From assembly GCF_958979055.1 (NCBI RefSeq), contig NC_084893.1, positions 27,111,487-27,175,486 on the forward strand: a DNA stretch of 64,000 nucleotides, in the 5' to 3' direction. Below are positions 33,701 through 45,824 of this stretch, piece after piece (the stretch's first letter is position 1; the number at the start of each line of letters is the position of its first letter). The translations under genes were made by a program, and so were the position numbers. The notes below the pieces were generated by a model, which saw nothing but the letters and a program-made list of their open reading frames with translations, had not been told where the DNA came from and made no database searches. Source of the stretch: Alnus glutinosa. Its lineage: Eukaryota; Streptophyta; Magnoliopsida; Fagales; Betulaceae.

Positions 33701-35959
33701 TTATATTCTGTATTTTCCTTTTCGTTCTGAAAACCATTAACGACCTCCGTGAAATCAGTCACTCGTACAGTCGTACAAGTGCGGGCAGAAAGATTTTCAC
33801 CCAGAAAAAAAGAAGGTAATCTCTCTCTCCGTGTGCTTAAACTGCTTGAATTTTTTTTATTTATTTTTTTTTTTTTGGTCTGATGAAAAAACAGTTTACC
33901 TGGAGTTGGATGGTGAAGCACATAAATTTGTTTTTCCAAACTAAAATGAAGAAATCAGTTCTAATTCCATTAAAAAGAATATCTTTTTTCAAGTGTCAGC
34001 CTCTGGGTGTTTGTTCGTTTTATTAATATGTGGGTTTAATTTGTATTTGAAAGCTTAATGGAAGACAAAATGGTCTGGTGCAAGTTTTTGATTGTAAATA
34101 TTAAAACTTTGGAGTTGTAAGAGGAAATCTTCGTATAGGCATCAATACCCAGGAGCTGGAATTTGAAGATAATGCTTCAGCAGTCCAATAATCACCGGTG
34201 TAGGATTTATAATATGGTTGGTTTTTGTGATAGTTGTACATACATAAATTCATACATGCGTCATGCGTGCATACGTAAATAAGTCTGTTAAGGTTTGAGC
34301 TGGAAATTCCTGAAACCTTAGTCTGTAACTTGTATGAAATTGCTTACGAATGGGACATCTTAGTGCCCTTTATATGGAGGAAAGTTGCCTTAGTTATCAT
34401 GTTCGAGTGAGAATACTTTTGTGAAGAGTTGGGCATCGAAACTAACTTATAAAAGGACATGGTCTTGTCAATGTCAATGAAAAATGCCATGGGTTGCAAA
34501 AGTGTATCCTTTGCTAAAGTTATGTTGAAAGAATGAGTTATGGTTTCTAGGAATATGATGAGAAGGTTGAGCATGTAGATATATGTGAATTCTATGGCCA
34601 AAGCTCCAGCTCAGATGGCACTTCCTCCCCTTGTAAGAACGGTATGGAGGGTGAAGTCATAACTCACCAATCAATGTGTGTGTGAATTGTTTGAGATTAT
34701 TGAAGATGTATTAGACTAATGGGATGATGCAATGGATACCATAATTTAAGTGCTGAGATGAGAAATTTGAGAGTGATGGATACATAAGCAAGGAAGTTGT
34801 TGTCTTAGTATAGTTGTGCTTAAAACCGGTTGCCTCAGTGCAAGTTACATCTTTGTTCCGAGTTACGGAAGTTGGGTCTTTTTAGTATCAGGCTTATAAC
34901 ATATTATTTGGCAGATCACAATGGTGACACTCTGCCACAAAATAGGCTGCAAGGTTACAGCCATTTTTTAGGGCTTGGATGGCTGCTGCTAGTTTCCCAG
35001 CTGGCATTTGGGATGAGGGTCATAGTACTAGCAATTCAATGAGAAATCCTTTTTTAGAAGCATTACTTTTACGTAGGTTAAGTCCCTGGTCCCTGCTGCC
35101 TGTCCAGGAACCTCATGTTGGCATCAACATGAGTGTTTGGTGCCTTGTTTTGCAGCACTTTCAGGGTCAGTGGCCATGGAGCACACTTCAAAAGATTTGA
35201 AAAGCAGATTTGGCAAAAAGTTCTGTGAACTCCCATGATGGGGGGTATTAGCATCCTCAGTCCATGTGTATTAATAAAATGTTGGATATTCATATTTGTT
35301 ACAAACACATATTTTTCCTAACACCTTACAAAAAGTACTCTTACTGGGAATCGCCTTTCTGGCTTCCCTCACAGGGAAAAGCCAATACAAAGATTCTGAA
35401 CAATCAGTGAGAATTGAGAAATTATGTTAATTCAGTTCAAATTGACTGCTCACTGGCATTTGGTAGATGTTGATCTTATGAGCAACTTATACATGCATCC
35501 CATGCAACCTGATTTAAACATGGTAGTTTTGTCATACATGGGAAGCTCTTGGTAACTTTTCTTTGAGGTGAAGAGGATTAAGTAGGTGGGGGTGATGATG
35601 CCTCGACATTTTGTATGGATTGTATATACAAGTTATCCATTTGTATATTGTTATGCTTTACTGCACAAAGTGATCTTTTAATATCTAATTATAAAAGTGT
35701 CTTTAAAATTCATTGGTTTGACTATATTTTCATTCTCTAGATTTTGACTTGAACTGTCTCCGGATGTTGTAATATAGATTGCTTTATCTTCCTCTTTGAT
35801 TAGGCTCAAGATTGCATTGAAATAGTCTAGAGGATACTATGATGGAATTTGAACATTATTCTTTCTTTACATGCATAGACTATCCACAGTATTTATTTAT
35901 TATTCTAGTTGAATTTCTATGCAGGGATCAATTTGGGTTGTTCCAAGAAGGGAATTAAA
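33701..35959 (+). other. 5' UTR and leader introns of the RRM gene
   Basis: A likely first leader exon ends near 33815 (AAGAAG before GTAATC), and a further leader segment runs from the acceptor CTATGCAG at 35924 to the start codon at 35960. The 2.1 kb between them is intron-like, with no coding frame I recognise. Leader introns of this size are common in plant splicing-factor genes. The first exon is inferred from splice-site appearance only. Confidence 0.4.
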
Positions 35960-38952
35960 ATGAGTGATCATTATGAAAATGACGATTCTCCTTTGGTGGG
36001 AGAATTAGACCTTAGCTTTTCAATTGATGAAGAAAAAAAGGTTCAAGATCATGTTGATGATAATCTAGCAAGAAATGGTGAGTTTAATGTGGATATGAAT
36101 CAGCATGAGAAACTGGGTCCCCCCTCACTGCCTGCAGATTTCGCATATGACATTTCAAAACCTTCTCATGAAAAATCCTATCCTGTGCCAGATGAATTTG
36201 ATCATGATGATGTTGGGAGTACGCAATTTGACTATGATCATGAGAGGATTCAGTCTCCACTCAAGAACAACCATTACCAAGGTGAGATGGATGAATTGCA
36301 TGGCAGTAATTTTCTTAACTCCTCTCATTTAAAGGCACAAACTTTTAGTAATAAGGGAACTCAAGATTCTGCTCATTCACAGGAGTCTCCTCTGTTGGCA
36401 GAGGGCAACCGGGGAGAACAAATGGAGAGAGATTCTGACCTAGGTATGCCATCTGTCTATAATGAGATAGAAGGGGAAGGTAGTGATACAGTACACTTGT
36501 TATCTTCCCCGAGGCCACTCTGGTGCAAAAATGAACCTAAGAATGGAAACTTCTACAACCCCATAAACTCACAAACTGAGAACACAAAGCCTGACATGCT
36601 CCATTCTGGCATGCAATCTCCCATGAGAACTCCCAAACGATCAATATCATCTGTGATGGAGAGACGGATGCCGGTTTCTCCTAAAAGGTCTCCTTGCATT
36701 CACCAATCACCCAGTGGTCATAAGCCACTGTCTTCCCAACAAGTGTTTCAGGACCCATCATATTCACCTAGATCACAAAGGCAGAAACATTCTTCACCTA
36801 AAAGGAAAGGCCTAAATAAGGGGCTTCCATCCCAGGATCAGATATCTCCTGCTAGAAAAGTTTCTATTTCTCCACCAAGGTCCAGGCATAAGGATGATTC
36901 TTCTCGGAAGGGCATATCTGCATCACGAAAAACCAGTTACTCACCCTCATTTGATCGAAGACGGGACAGATCAGTGTCAAGGTTACCCATTCGGCAAAGG
37001 GATTACAAGAGAAAACATCATGACAGATCTCGATCAAGGTCCCCATACTCAAGTGCTCATTATAGATCCCCAAGGTGAATTTATAACCATTAAGGTCAAT
37101 ATTTTTTTTAATTGAGGTTTATAAATGTTCAATACCCAATAGTTTGTTCCACTATGAATTATTACTATTATTATTTTTAATTCTCAAACTGAGGGTGTGA
37201 GTTTATATCATAATGTTACATTCTTTTGGTGAACAGGAAAAGGTTTTCTCCAAGACGAAGATCTCCTCCTTTTGGAGATCATCCTCATCATCGGTCCGCT
37301 AGAAGAAGACCCTGGTCACCGCCCCGTAATAGGACCACTGGAGTGGGGTTACCAGGTAGAAATTTGTTTGTTGCAGGTTTTAGTTTTTTGACTACAGAGA
37401 GAGATTTGGAAAGAAAATTTTCTACGTTTGGTCGCGTACGAGATGTTCGTATTGTTCGAGACAAGAGGTAAATATGTGATGCAATTTTATATTTATTGAA
37501 AGAGTTTATTTAGATCTGCTGACAAGGACATTTTGGAGTTTCTTTTTTAATTTTCAACTCCAATCTGCAAAATGATTATCACTACACACCTTCCTATTTT
37601 AATTAATTGTACGCTGGTTGGCTATTAGGAGTCTAAAATCTGATTTTTCTTATACCAAGTGAAGTTTTATGCTATAGAAAGTTGTTCTCAACATGAATGG
37701 AGAGCTTTTTTGAAGTTTCATGAAACACATATGTTAGCCCCAAAATTGAATTCAGAAGAAAGTAAAAAAGCTTGAACTGTGTGATGGGCAAACAGTTCAA
37801 GCCAAATCCGTGAGTACCATTATATTTGTTCTAGCTACAACAATTGACTACTCTATATGATATTCTTCAGAGAAAAATACTGTAGAGGTCCCTATTGTTT
37901 GGCCTTTATCAAATCGCCCTCTAGAGTTTAAAACTCATCAAAACACTTCTTAAGGTATGCACCATTATCAAATCACTCTCTGATTTTTTAACGGTAGGCA
38001 ATGATATGTAGGACGATGGCCACATCATATCCAATAACATTTGACACGCGTACATGTCTTTGAGTCAATACCAATTAACTTCGCCATGTAATTTTAAAAA
38101 TGCCACATTAAAAAAAAATAATAATAATAAAAAAAAGGAAGTGTGGTTGGGACCTTACTGCTACCCAACCTGCTGATAAAAGGTCGAATTCAGCAGGGCT
38201 GCAGGTACGACATGCTGATCAAATCCGTTAAAAGGAAGCCTAATCAAAGCCTTTGGGGTGGTTCGGCCATCCCCAACCACACCCTTTTTTTCTGTTTTAT
38301 TTTTTTATTTGTTTGTTTCTGTTGTGGTATTTTCGAAATGATGTGGTAAAAACAATTGGTGATGACTCAACTACATGTACACTTGTCAAAATGTTATTTG
38401 ATATGAAGTGACCATCTGTCTACATGTCATTGTTTACCGTCAAAAAATCTAACTGATTTGATAACGGTACAACCGTCCATACCTTAAGGAGTGATTTGAT
38501 GCGTTTTAAACCCTAGGGAGTGATTTGATAAAAGGTCAAACTACAAGGACCTTGACAGATGGAGAGCAGGTTTTCATATCCCTGGTTTTGAAGATTGAAG
38601 ATGTTTAGTAGTTGGAACGTCTGCAAAAGGAATCTTTGTGATCAATTCTTGTATCAATCTAACATTTGCTAGGCTAAGTGGTTATCACAATGTAAATGTT
38701 CAAAGTAAGACCTGAGCTTTAAGAATGATGCATTTGAATCTTTTGACACGAATAGTGTTTTACTCTTTTATTCTTCTGTGAATTGATTTTTTTTTTTTTC
38801 ACTTCCTTTTTCTATATGTAAGGTCTGGGGATTCGCGTGGGTTTGGATTTTTATCCTTGGAAAGGGATGAAGATGCAGATGCAGCAATCAGAGCTATGGA
38901 TGAGACTGAATGGAATGGTCGAATTATCCTTGTGGAGAAATCAAAATCTTGA
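35960..38952 (+). CDS. RS-rich protein with C-terminal RRM, SR45a-like
   Basis: Likely nuclear RNA-binding protein in pre-mRNA splicing. Three coding exons (35960-37074, 37237-37467, 38823-38952) give 491 residues. The first ~240 residues are acidic and without known domain. A long region rich in SP, RS and basic residues follows (about 240-400, e.g. PKRSPC, RSRSRSPY). A single RRM at the very end (about 410-489) has RNP2 NLFVAGF and RNP1 RGFGFLSL, and the protein stops directly after it (ILVEKSKS). SR45a proteins share the RRM style, but their C-terminal RS tail is missing here and the N-terminal part is far longer, so the family name is approximate. Start chosen as MSDHYENDD; an in-frame ATG at 35909 lies before the acceptor. 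A transposon sits in the last intron. Confidence 0.85.
37880..38558. mobile_element. Inverted-repeat transposon in the last intron of the RRM gene
   Basis: Terminal inverted repeats of about 190 bp: left arm 37880-38070 (TTTATCAAATCGCCCTCTAG, ACTTCTTAAGGTATG, ATCCAATAACATTTGACACG) and right arm 38370-38558 in reverse complement (TTTATCAAATCACTCCCTAG, ACTCCTTAAGGTATG, ATCAAATAACATTTTGACAAG). The centre has AT repeats and a GGGGTGGTTCGGCCATCCCC hairpin at about 38258-38277. No transposase. Long arms suggest a Mutator-like or foldback non-autonomous element; I found no clear target duplication. Confidence 0.8.
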
Positions 38953-39614
38953 GGGCCTTGAAGCTTTATGTACTAGTTTATGATTTGGAACCTAGTTATC
39001 AAGTTATAATTTGTTGAACTCTTGTTCAGCAGTTTAGATTTGTTTCTTTACAAATAGTACAGTACAAATTTGCATGGTGGTTTTCACCCAAAAGAAAAGA
39101 TTTTTGTGTTAACCAAAACAAAACTCCTTTAATGTGTTACTTGGGGGCTAACCTATTCCCATTGTGCATTACTTATTCACTCTGGTGTGCAGGATATATT
39201 TTTGGTGGCAAGTATGTTTGGTTATTATTAATGGATTTGGCTTGGGTGCTGTAAAAAATAAAATAAAATAAAACTACAGCATGTCTTCCATAGTTTTCTG
39301 CATTGACTGATCTTAAAATGATCAACAGGGTATAAAAATCCTGGAATTAAGTCATGAAATTTATAGAAGTTCATGAGTAGCTACCCTGGAGGCTGGAGCC
39401 ATTAAGATTCTGGTTGATAGCTCATCCTGTCCTACTCACGGCCATAAAGACACCTTCCCATATCTGGAGGGACAGGGTGTCCCTTTAAGCCTCTGGTAAG
39501 GAGTTCAGGCCCCTGGGAATCCATTCTTTCTTGAGAAATAAAGCTTGTTCATGTGAAGTAGACAAGTAGTCAGAGATATTTGGTTTCCAGGTGCATGTAT
39601 GCTTTCAGATTATC

Positions 39615-39616
<2 letters not shown>
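38953..39616. other. 3' UTR of the RRM gene and intergenic DNA
   Basis: Nothing further recognised. Confidence 0.4.
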
Positions 39617-39652
<36 letters not shown>

Positions 39653-40345
39653 TTTATAAGGAAAGGGTTACAAAGGTGTATCCTTCCCATTCCTGATCTG
39701 TAAGGAAGAAAGAATAGGAGATCCAGTGGGAATGCTACCAAATACGAGGTGAGTAGTGGCCCATTTAGCTAAAATATGTGCTCGAAGATTAGCACTTCTA
39801 GAAACCTTCATAGCACTCCAGCTATGAAAGGTAGCAAGATCAAGTCTAATATCTGAAATTAAATGAGCAAAATGCCAAGAGGAAAAAAGCTTGAGGCTGA
39901 TTCACAGCTAATATTACTAGAAGAGCATCCTCTTCAAGCAGAAAATCTCTAGTACCCATAGAAGCAGCAAGCCGATAGCAAGAAATGCTGCAAAAGTTTT
40001 ACCAATGAAGACATCAGAGACATTTAGCTTTTGAGTCACTGCAATAATGATATCCTCATAAGAATTACTAATCACAGCCGCTGTCACAGCAAAATTATCA
40101 CGGATGGCCACATCAAAATTCCCTTTGAGACAGCTAGAGAAAGGTAGTTGCCAAAGAGAGGACAAAGCAACATATTGCCATGCAAAGTAATGAGATTGTA
40201 TGGTAACTCTAAGATGTTGAATGGCAAGACTTGGGTTAGGCAAAGTACCTTCATGGATCAATTTATTCCTTGACTGCCAAATGAGGTCCATAACAAGAAC
40301 TGCAGAAAGCTGGAACTTACGAGAATCTGTCGAAGGAATATCCAA
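39617..40345 (-). mobile_element. LINE 3' fragment with RNase H-like domain and A-tail
   Basis: A minus-strand open frame (40345-39917) reads like the RNase H-like end of a plant LINE polyprotein: DLIWQSRNKLIHEG, then LKGNFDVAIRDNFAVTAAVI. Downstream on the same strand the sequence ends in 34 A residues (plus-strand T at 39617-39650), the expected poly(A) tail. Reverse transcriptase and endonuclease parts are absent, so it is a 5'-truncated insertion, the usual fate of LINE copies. The upstream boundary may extend to about 40400. Confidence 0.75.
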
Positions 40346-40653
40346 ATGAGTCGATGGATAGATAAGAGCGTGAATCCAATTATTATGTGAGCACGTTAGT
40401 ATGTTATCAAGTGGCTGGACAACTTTAAGTATTGAACAAGCGATGGTTATTTTTGAGGGGAATAGAAATTTCCTCGGAATTTTCTTTCAATTCCGTTTAT
40501 AAAATTGTCATGTCTCTTAGCATGTGATGAGTACGTGATTTTTATTTATTTTTTGGTTCAATAAAGCAATTGAAGAGCCTAAATTGTATATATACATGCA
40601 CTGGATGAGCATCAGCCAATCCAATCTCGGAGTTTTAAATCCTTATTTATTGG

Positions 40654-40910
40654 TGTTAAATATATTGAAGAAATATATGAAGGAGAGAGAGCGGAAGAGA
40701 AAGAGCCGAAGTATATAATGAACTACATTGTATTAAAGTAGTATTACTAATACATGTAACAATATTACATAAATCTCTATTTATAAAGAAACAATAAGTA
40801 ATGAGCAAGAAGCTCTAGACTACATAAAGCATGGGAATAAAATAATAAATCCTAATAAGAAAGACGATAAATGTAAAGAATAATATGATATTCTTAATAA
40901 TTGTACCTCA
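40654..40910 (-). mobile_element. Possible Copia-type LTR remnant
   Basis: On the minus strand the sequence has a TATAAATAGAGATTTATG-type promoter segment and ends in TTTAACA at 40654, which is how many plant Ty1/copia LTRs look. No internal coding region is next to it, so a solo LTR or fragment is the likely status. The other end, near 40910, is a guess. Confidence 0.3.
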
Positions 40911-41389
40911 ATGATTAATCCATATCCTTAATCCAAAAGGTCATTTGAAAAGAAAACAAGATGAAGCATCTTCTTTTTAATTATTTAATCTTTTCAGTTA
41001 AAACCTTTATAGGTAGAATTTGGAAGCTTGTGGCTTTTTTCTTTCTAAAGTAAAGTGGCAATTTTATTTTCATTGAAAGATACAAACATTGAAGCTTCTT
41101 TTAAGGAGGCAAACCTTTTCCCCCTTTTTTTTCCTTTCACACGGCTGAATGTAAATCTCCACCTCCCCCCTTAAAAAGTACAAAGTTCTCTTTAAATTAG
41201 ATTGGTAAAAATTTCTCCAATTAAGATTATTAAACTGATATATGTTTTTAAAACATGTAATTTTCACGGCTTATGAGAATCATGTGACTTAACCTAATCG
41301 ACTGATTTTTTTTATTTTTTATTTTTAAAAAAAGGAACTTTCCACTTAAAAAAGCAAATTTTGTGATTGGTAGACACTTTGCCATTACA
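40911..41389. other. AT-rich intergenic DNA
   Basis: No gene or structured repeat recognised. Confidence 0.4.
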
Positions 41390-41500
41390 ACTTGAAAAAA
41401 ATATTGTCCCCCAAGAGATAGCTCAATCGGTTGGGGACCACGCCTCATGAAGCGGAGGTCACTAGTTCGAATCCCCCCTCCCCCTCTTGTGTGGACATGT

Positions 41501-41537
<37 letters not shown>

Positions 41538-41550
41538 TGAAAAAATACTG
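41390..41550 (+). mobile_element. SINE with A and B boxes, A-tail and target-site duplications
   Basis: The body (41407-41534) carries a tRNA-like RNA polymerase III promoter: TAGCTCAATCGGTTGG (A box) and AGTTCGAATCCC (B box) about 30 bp later, followed by a short CT-rich body and about 35 A residues (41501-41535). It is flanked by near-identical copies of ACTTGAAAAAATATTG: 41390-41406 on the left and 41535-41550 (ACTTGAAAAAATACTG) on the right. Body without tail is only about 95 bp. Well-preserved tail and duplications suggest a fairly recent insertion. Confidence 0.88.
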
Positions 41551-41686
41551 CAGCTTCCATGCCATGCATTCTTTGTACCTCATCCAACCCATTAGGTCGA
41601 AAAGAGCATAACCTTTTCCAAATCACAAGGTCCACACCAATCTTCATGGTTAACTCACCCAAAAACAAAAATCGGAGAAATTTCGC

Positions 41687-42071
41687 TTAACCATCCTTTA
41701 ACTTTTATTACTTTTGCAATTACCTTCTTAAAATTTCAAAATTCTCAATTTAGTGTATAGAATTTTCAATTTTTTACAATTTTATTCCTCTATTATGATT
41801 TTTCGTTAAATTTTAATTGAGGCCTTAGAAATTCTCAAAATACTCATTTTTTTCTTAAAAAAAAATAATTTTTTAATTAAGATAATTCGTAATTTTAAAT
41901 AATTTTATAGGGGTATAAATGTCATTTTATTATTTGACCGTCTAATTTAACCCCAAATCCTAACATGAGGGGTGAGATTACAAAAAACCGAAAGTTCAAT
42001 ACACTAAATTGAAAATTTTTAAACTTTGAAGAGTAATTACAAAAATTGTAAAAGTTAACCAAGTTAACCTT
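41687..42071. mobile_element. MITE-like element, arms over 120 bp
   Basis: The left arm (GCTTAACCATCCTTTAACTTT, CTCAATTTAGTGTATAGAA) pairs with the reverse complement of the right arm (GGTTAACTTGGTTAACTTTT, TTCAATTTAGTGTATTGAA). The centre is AT-rich and has no coding capacity. Confidence 0.75.
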
Positions 42072-42240
42072 AAAAAAGAAAAAAAAAAAAAGAAAAAAGA
42101 AAAAAAAAAAACCTTCCATATTTCTTGCCAGCTATGTTTTTGTTGCTTGTAATAAATTAAAAGCATTAACAAATAACTCCAATCACAGAATAATAAAAAA
42201 AATAAAAATTACTTTCATGTTAATATCACGTTATAACATT

Positions 42241-42284
<44 letters not shown>

Positions 42285-43251
42285 CCTGATACTCCCGGCC
42301 TGAAGATTGAAGAAGTTTCAGTGGTTGTTGGTTATTGGAGACATATTGTTTTTTTTTTGGAACCATTGGAGACACATTGTTAAGACGTGTGTCTCACATT
42401 ATCAAAACCGCGTATATTCCATTTTATTATTATTATTATTAATATGCTTGGCCGCCTGGGTTATTAAATTAAAAAGATCTAAGACCGAGTGTACACGTTT
42501 CCCATTTGTTTGCGCAGGGATTAGACAGCCACCCACCACCTGGCCACGTGGCCCAATACTGGTGACCACCGTAGACATGTCACATGATGATCCAATAACT
42601 ACAACTTTTTTTTTTTTTTTTTGAAATTAATTATTTTTAAGATATTTCTTTACCAAACAAGCCGGTTGTTTGTGTTTCAAACTTTCACCTGCGCGTGAAT
42701 CGCGTGGTACACATGATGGCTGGTTGGCTCTTTCTTTTCCCCCCCACAGCTTTCGGCCCCCACGTTGACTGCGTGGCTTTGGCTCGGGAATCCGCGTTCT
42801 TGTTGATGATAATGAATTTGCTTGCTGTTGTCACTTGTCATCAGTGATTGGTTAATGATGATATCATACATTTCTCATCAAAGAAAAAAAAAAAGAAAAA
42901 AAAAAAGATAGAAAGAAGGAGAAAAATAATTGACTCTTGATTGGATTATGATTTTAAAAAAACTGTTCCTTTTCTTTCTTCTTTTTGATTTTTTATTTTC
43001 TTTTCTTAATCTCATTAGACAAAATGGCGTGTTTTTAGGATTAAATCCAAATACGATGTAGTTGTAAAATATATATATTATCCGCCACCAACTATTCAAA
43101 ATTTGATATCTGCCTGCAAATGGTGGTTGGGTATTGGAAATTGTATTTGCCTATCCACCCCTAACTCACTGGGCAGGCGGATAGCCGAGGCGGTAATCGC
43201 TCCACAATCTTAATACAAATGTGATAGGTGTTTAAAGAATGTTATAATTAA
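42072..43251. other. Intergenic, simple repeats
   Basis: Holds a TA microsatellite (42249-42278) and T or A tracts at about 42606-42622 and 42884-42906. No gene recognised. Confidence 0.45.
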
Positions 43252-44321
43252 AGGGTGGCAATTTGTGTTCGCGTGTTGGGTTTATGTCATGTTTAAGTAT
43301 GGGTATAAGACTATATAAGCCAACTCTAACTGATCCGTTTTGTATCTGATTTGTTAATTGTGTAAAAAATCGTCGACTTTAGTTACAGTTATGTTTGTTA
43401 ATATGTTTTGTGGGGGGTATTTTTGTTTTTTGTTGTTGTAAAAGTGTTATAATATGACATGAATGTGAAACTTAGCTTTGTATTTTTTTTTTTTGAGCGT
43501 TTTGTTTTTTTTAGTTGTTTGTTAATATTTTTTTTAAAAAAAAAAAGACAGAAAATACAAATTTTAACAAACTCAATAGTATTTTATGTTTTGAAAACAA
43601 CAAAATAGGCTATTTTTCGGGGTGTGTTTATGCTGACTACGCTCACGTAGGGTTGCCAATTTTTTACATAACCCACGAACCCGTCATAAAGTTAGAGAAT
43701 TAGAGTTTAGCATAAATAGGTTCGGGTAACCCGTTTATGACACTATTAATAAACGTTTCAAACGGGTCAACCCACTTGACCCTTGAGTTGACCATTTGAC
43801 ATGTGCTTTTTTCTTTTTCTTTTTTTCCTTTAAAAAAATATAAAAACTCTAAAACCTAAAGAAGAGTAGAACTTAAAAAAACTCTCGAACTCTTCACTCT
43901 TTTTCACTTCAGTCTCTTCTTTTGCCTTCACGTTGTCTTGCTCTTCATACTTTCATTACAAATAATAACATCACCAGCAACATAAGCATAAGCTTTTGTC
44001 AAATGGAAAAACAGATCACAACATCACCATCAACATCAACATAAGCAGGTGTCCTTTGGATCATGTCTTCAAAGCCAACTTCAAGAACCCATTATTTTCA
44101 TGTTATGGTGAGACGGGTCGGGTCACCCCGACACAACTCGCTAAAATAAACAGGTCAAACGGATCGTATTGTGGCAACCTGTTATTTAAGTTGATTGTAT
44201 TAGAGTCGAAGGGTCTGACCGTTTTAACTAAAAAAGTTATTTCAGAGTTGACCCTTAACGGGTTGACAGGTCAAATAAATTGGCCTAAACCCGACATGTG
44301 AACCCATTTTACCAGCCCTAT
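43252..44321. mobile_element. hAT-like non-autonomous element
   Basis: Left end AGGGTGGCAATTTGTGTTCG and the reverse complement of the right end AGGGCTGGTAAAATGGGTTC are similar and continue with a related GTGTTGGGTTTATG / ATGTCGGGTTTAGG block. Elements beginning with a GGGTGGCAA-type end and rich in CGGGTCAACCC phrases are a familiar hAT-related type in plants. The interior has no transposase frame that I recognise, and no 8-bp target duplication was seen, so the superfamily is tentative. Confidence 0.5.
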
Positions 44322-44743
44322 GCTCACGGTGGAGATCGAAGAAGTGATATGAAAGTCTCCTTCTCATTCACCCATTTCTCTTCAATAAAATAAATTTGCT
44401 TTTTGACGTTTAATATTCATGTAAATAAGCTCTCAAAAGTTGTTTTGTATTAGTAAAAATAAAACTTATATATGTTAAGATTTTTAGAAGTTTTTATCCT
44501 CTCTATATATATATATGTTAACCAAATTAATAGGGGTTGCAAATTAATCTCAGGTCAAACTATTTTCGTCCAATGCATTTATTTTTTGTTCCTTGCATAA
44601 TTTACAATTTCGATTTATTGTACAAACAAATTATTCCCAAATTATTTAGGAAAGTCTATTCAATATTTTCACATTATTTCACATTTTATTAAGAATAATG
44701 CTACTCTTTCCATTTCACACCCGCATGCAATACGTGTTTTAAA

Positions 44744-44787
<44 letters not shown>

Positions 44788-45824
44788 TGAATGACATGGG
44801 AAGCTACCTAAAACAGAGTAATGTTACATGTCACCCACAAACTGGTGTGGCTTTTAAAATTATAATTGAATTTGTGATAGATTAGTATTGAATTTTGATC
44901 AAATAGTGATTTTAAAGCCATATGCTCGAAAACACAAGAAAGACATTAAGCAATATTTAGAATTACTCATTAAAATAAGTCACGAACATAAAACGAGTCT
45001 ATTAAATAAGTATGAATTGTAACATTATTTTTCTGCACAAATAATATAAGTGTTTGTGGTATTTATATCACCTCAATATTATCACTTTAATATTTATTAC
45101 ATTTTAAAATATAATAAATATTTATACGATAAAATCTGAATAATTTAATTGCAAAATAATGACTGAAATTTGATAAGTATTTTCCAATTCGTGAATTGAA
45201 AAAGATCACTTCCTTTTAAGCACTAGAGTTCTTGCCAACTTTATCTTACCAACATCAATGTAAATATACAAAAAATAAAATAAAATAAAATAATAATAAA
45301 AAATCAATGTAAATACATAAATATGAAAAGAAAATGTATATGAAAACTTGTTTGCAGCTCCTTTTTCTAACTTTATTTACAGAGCACTGTTTACAGAGCA
45401 CTCTCTCTCTCTCTCTCTCTCTCTCTTCATCAGTTCTGCTTGGGGGGTAAGGTCCCCAAAATTTCAACCTTTCAACTTGATTGCGTGATTGACCGAGTTC
45501 CAGTTTATCCTTTCTTAATCGGACTTCTCTCAAAGCTCCTAACTTCAAAGCCAAGACTCTGATCCACTTTTATTAAACAACAATCCAAAACTTGTCTATT
45601 TTTCACATCCTCTTCATATTCATTCTCTGGATACCCCATCTAGGTTTCTTGATCCAAAATTCTCCTCCACTTTTCCCCTGAATATCCAGCATATTTCTGC
45701 ACAATCCTTCTGATTTGTCATCTGGGTCTTGTTCCTTTTCCATCTTTTTCTCAGATAAGTCAACTTAATTTCTGATCCAAGCCTTAAAGTTTCTCTCTTT
45801 CCTGAAAATTAGTCATTGAAAGAT
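44322..45824 (+). other. Intergenic and 5' leader of the CDPK gene
   Basis: Holds a 37-base T tract (44748-44784) and a CT microsatellite (about 45401-45426). From about 45430 the sequence turns pyrimidine-rich and TATA-less up to the start codon at 45825, as expected of a plant 5' UTR. Transcript start not resolved. Confidence 0.45.
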
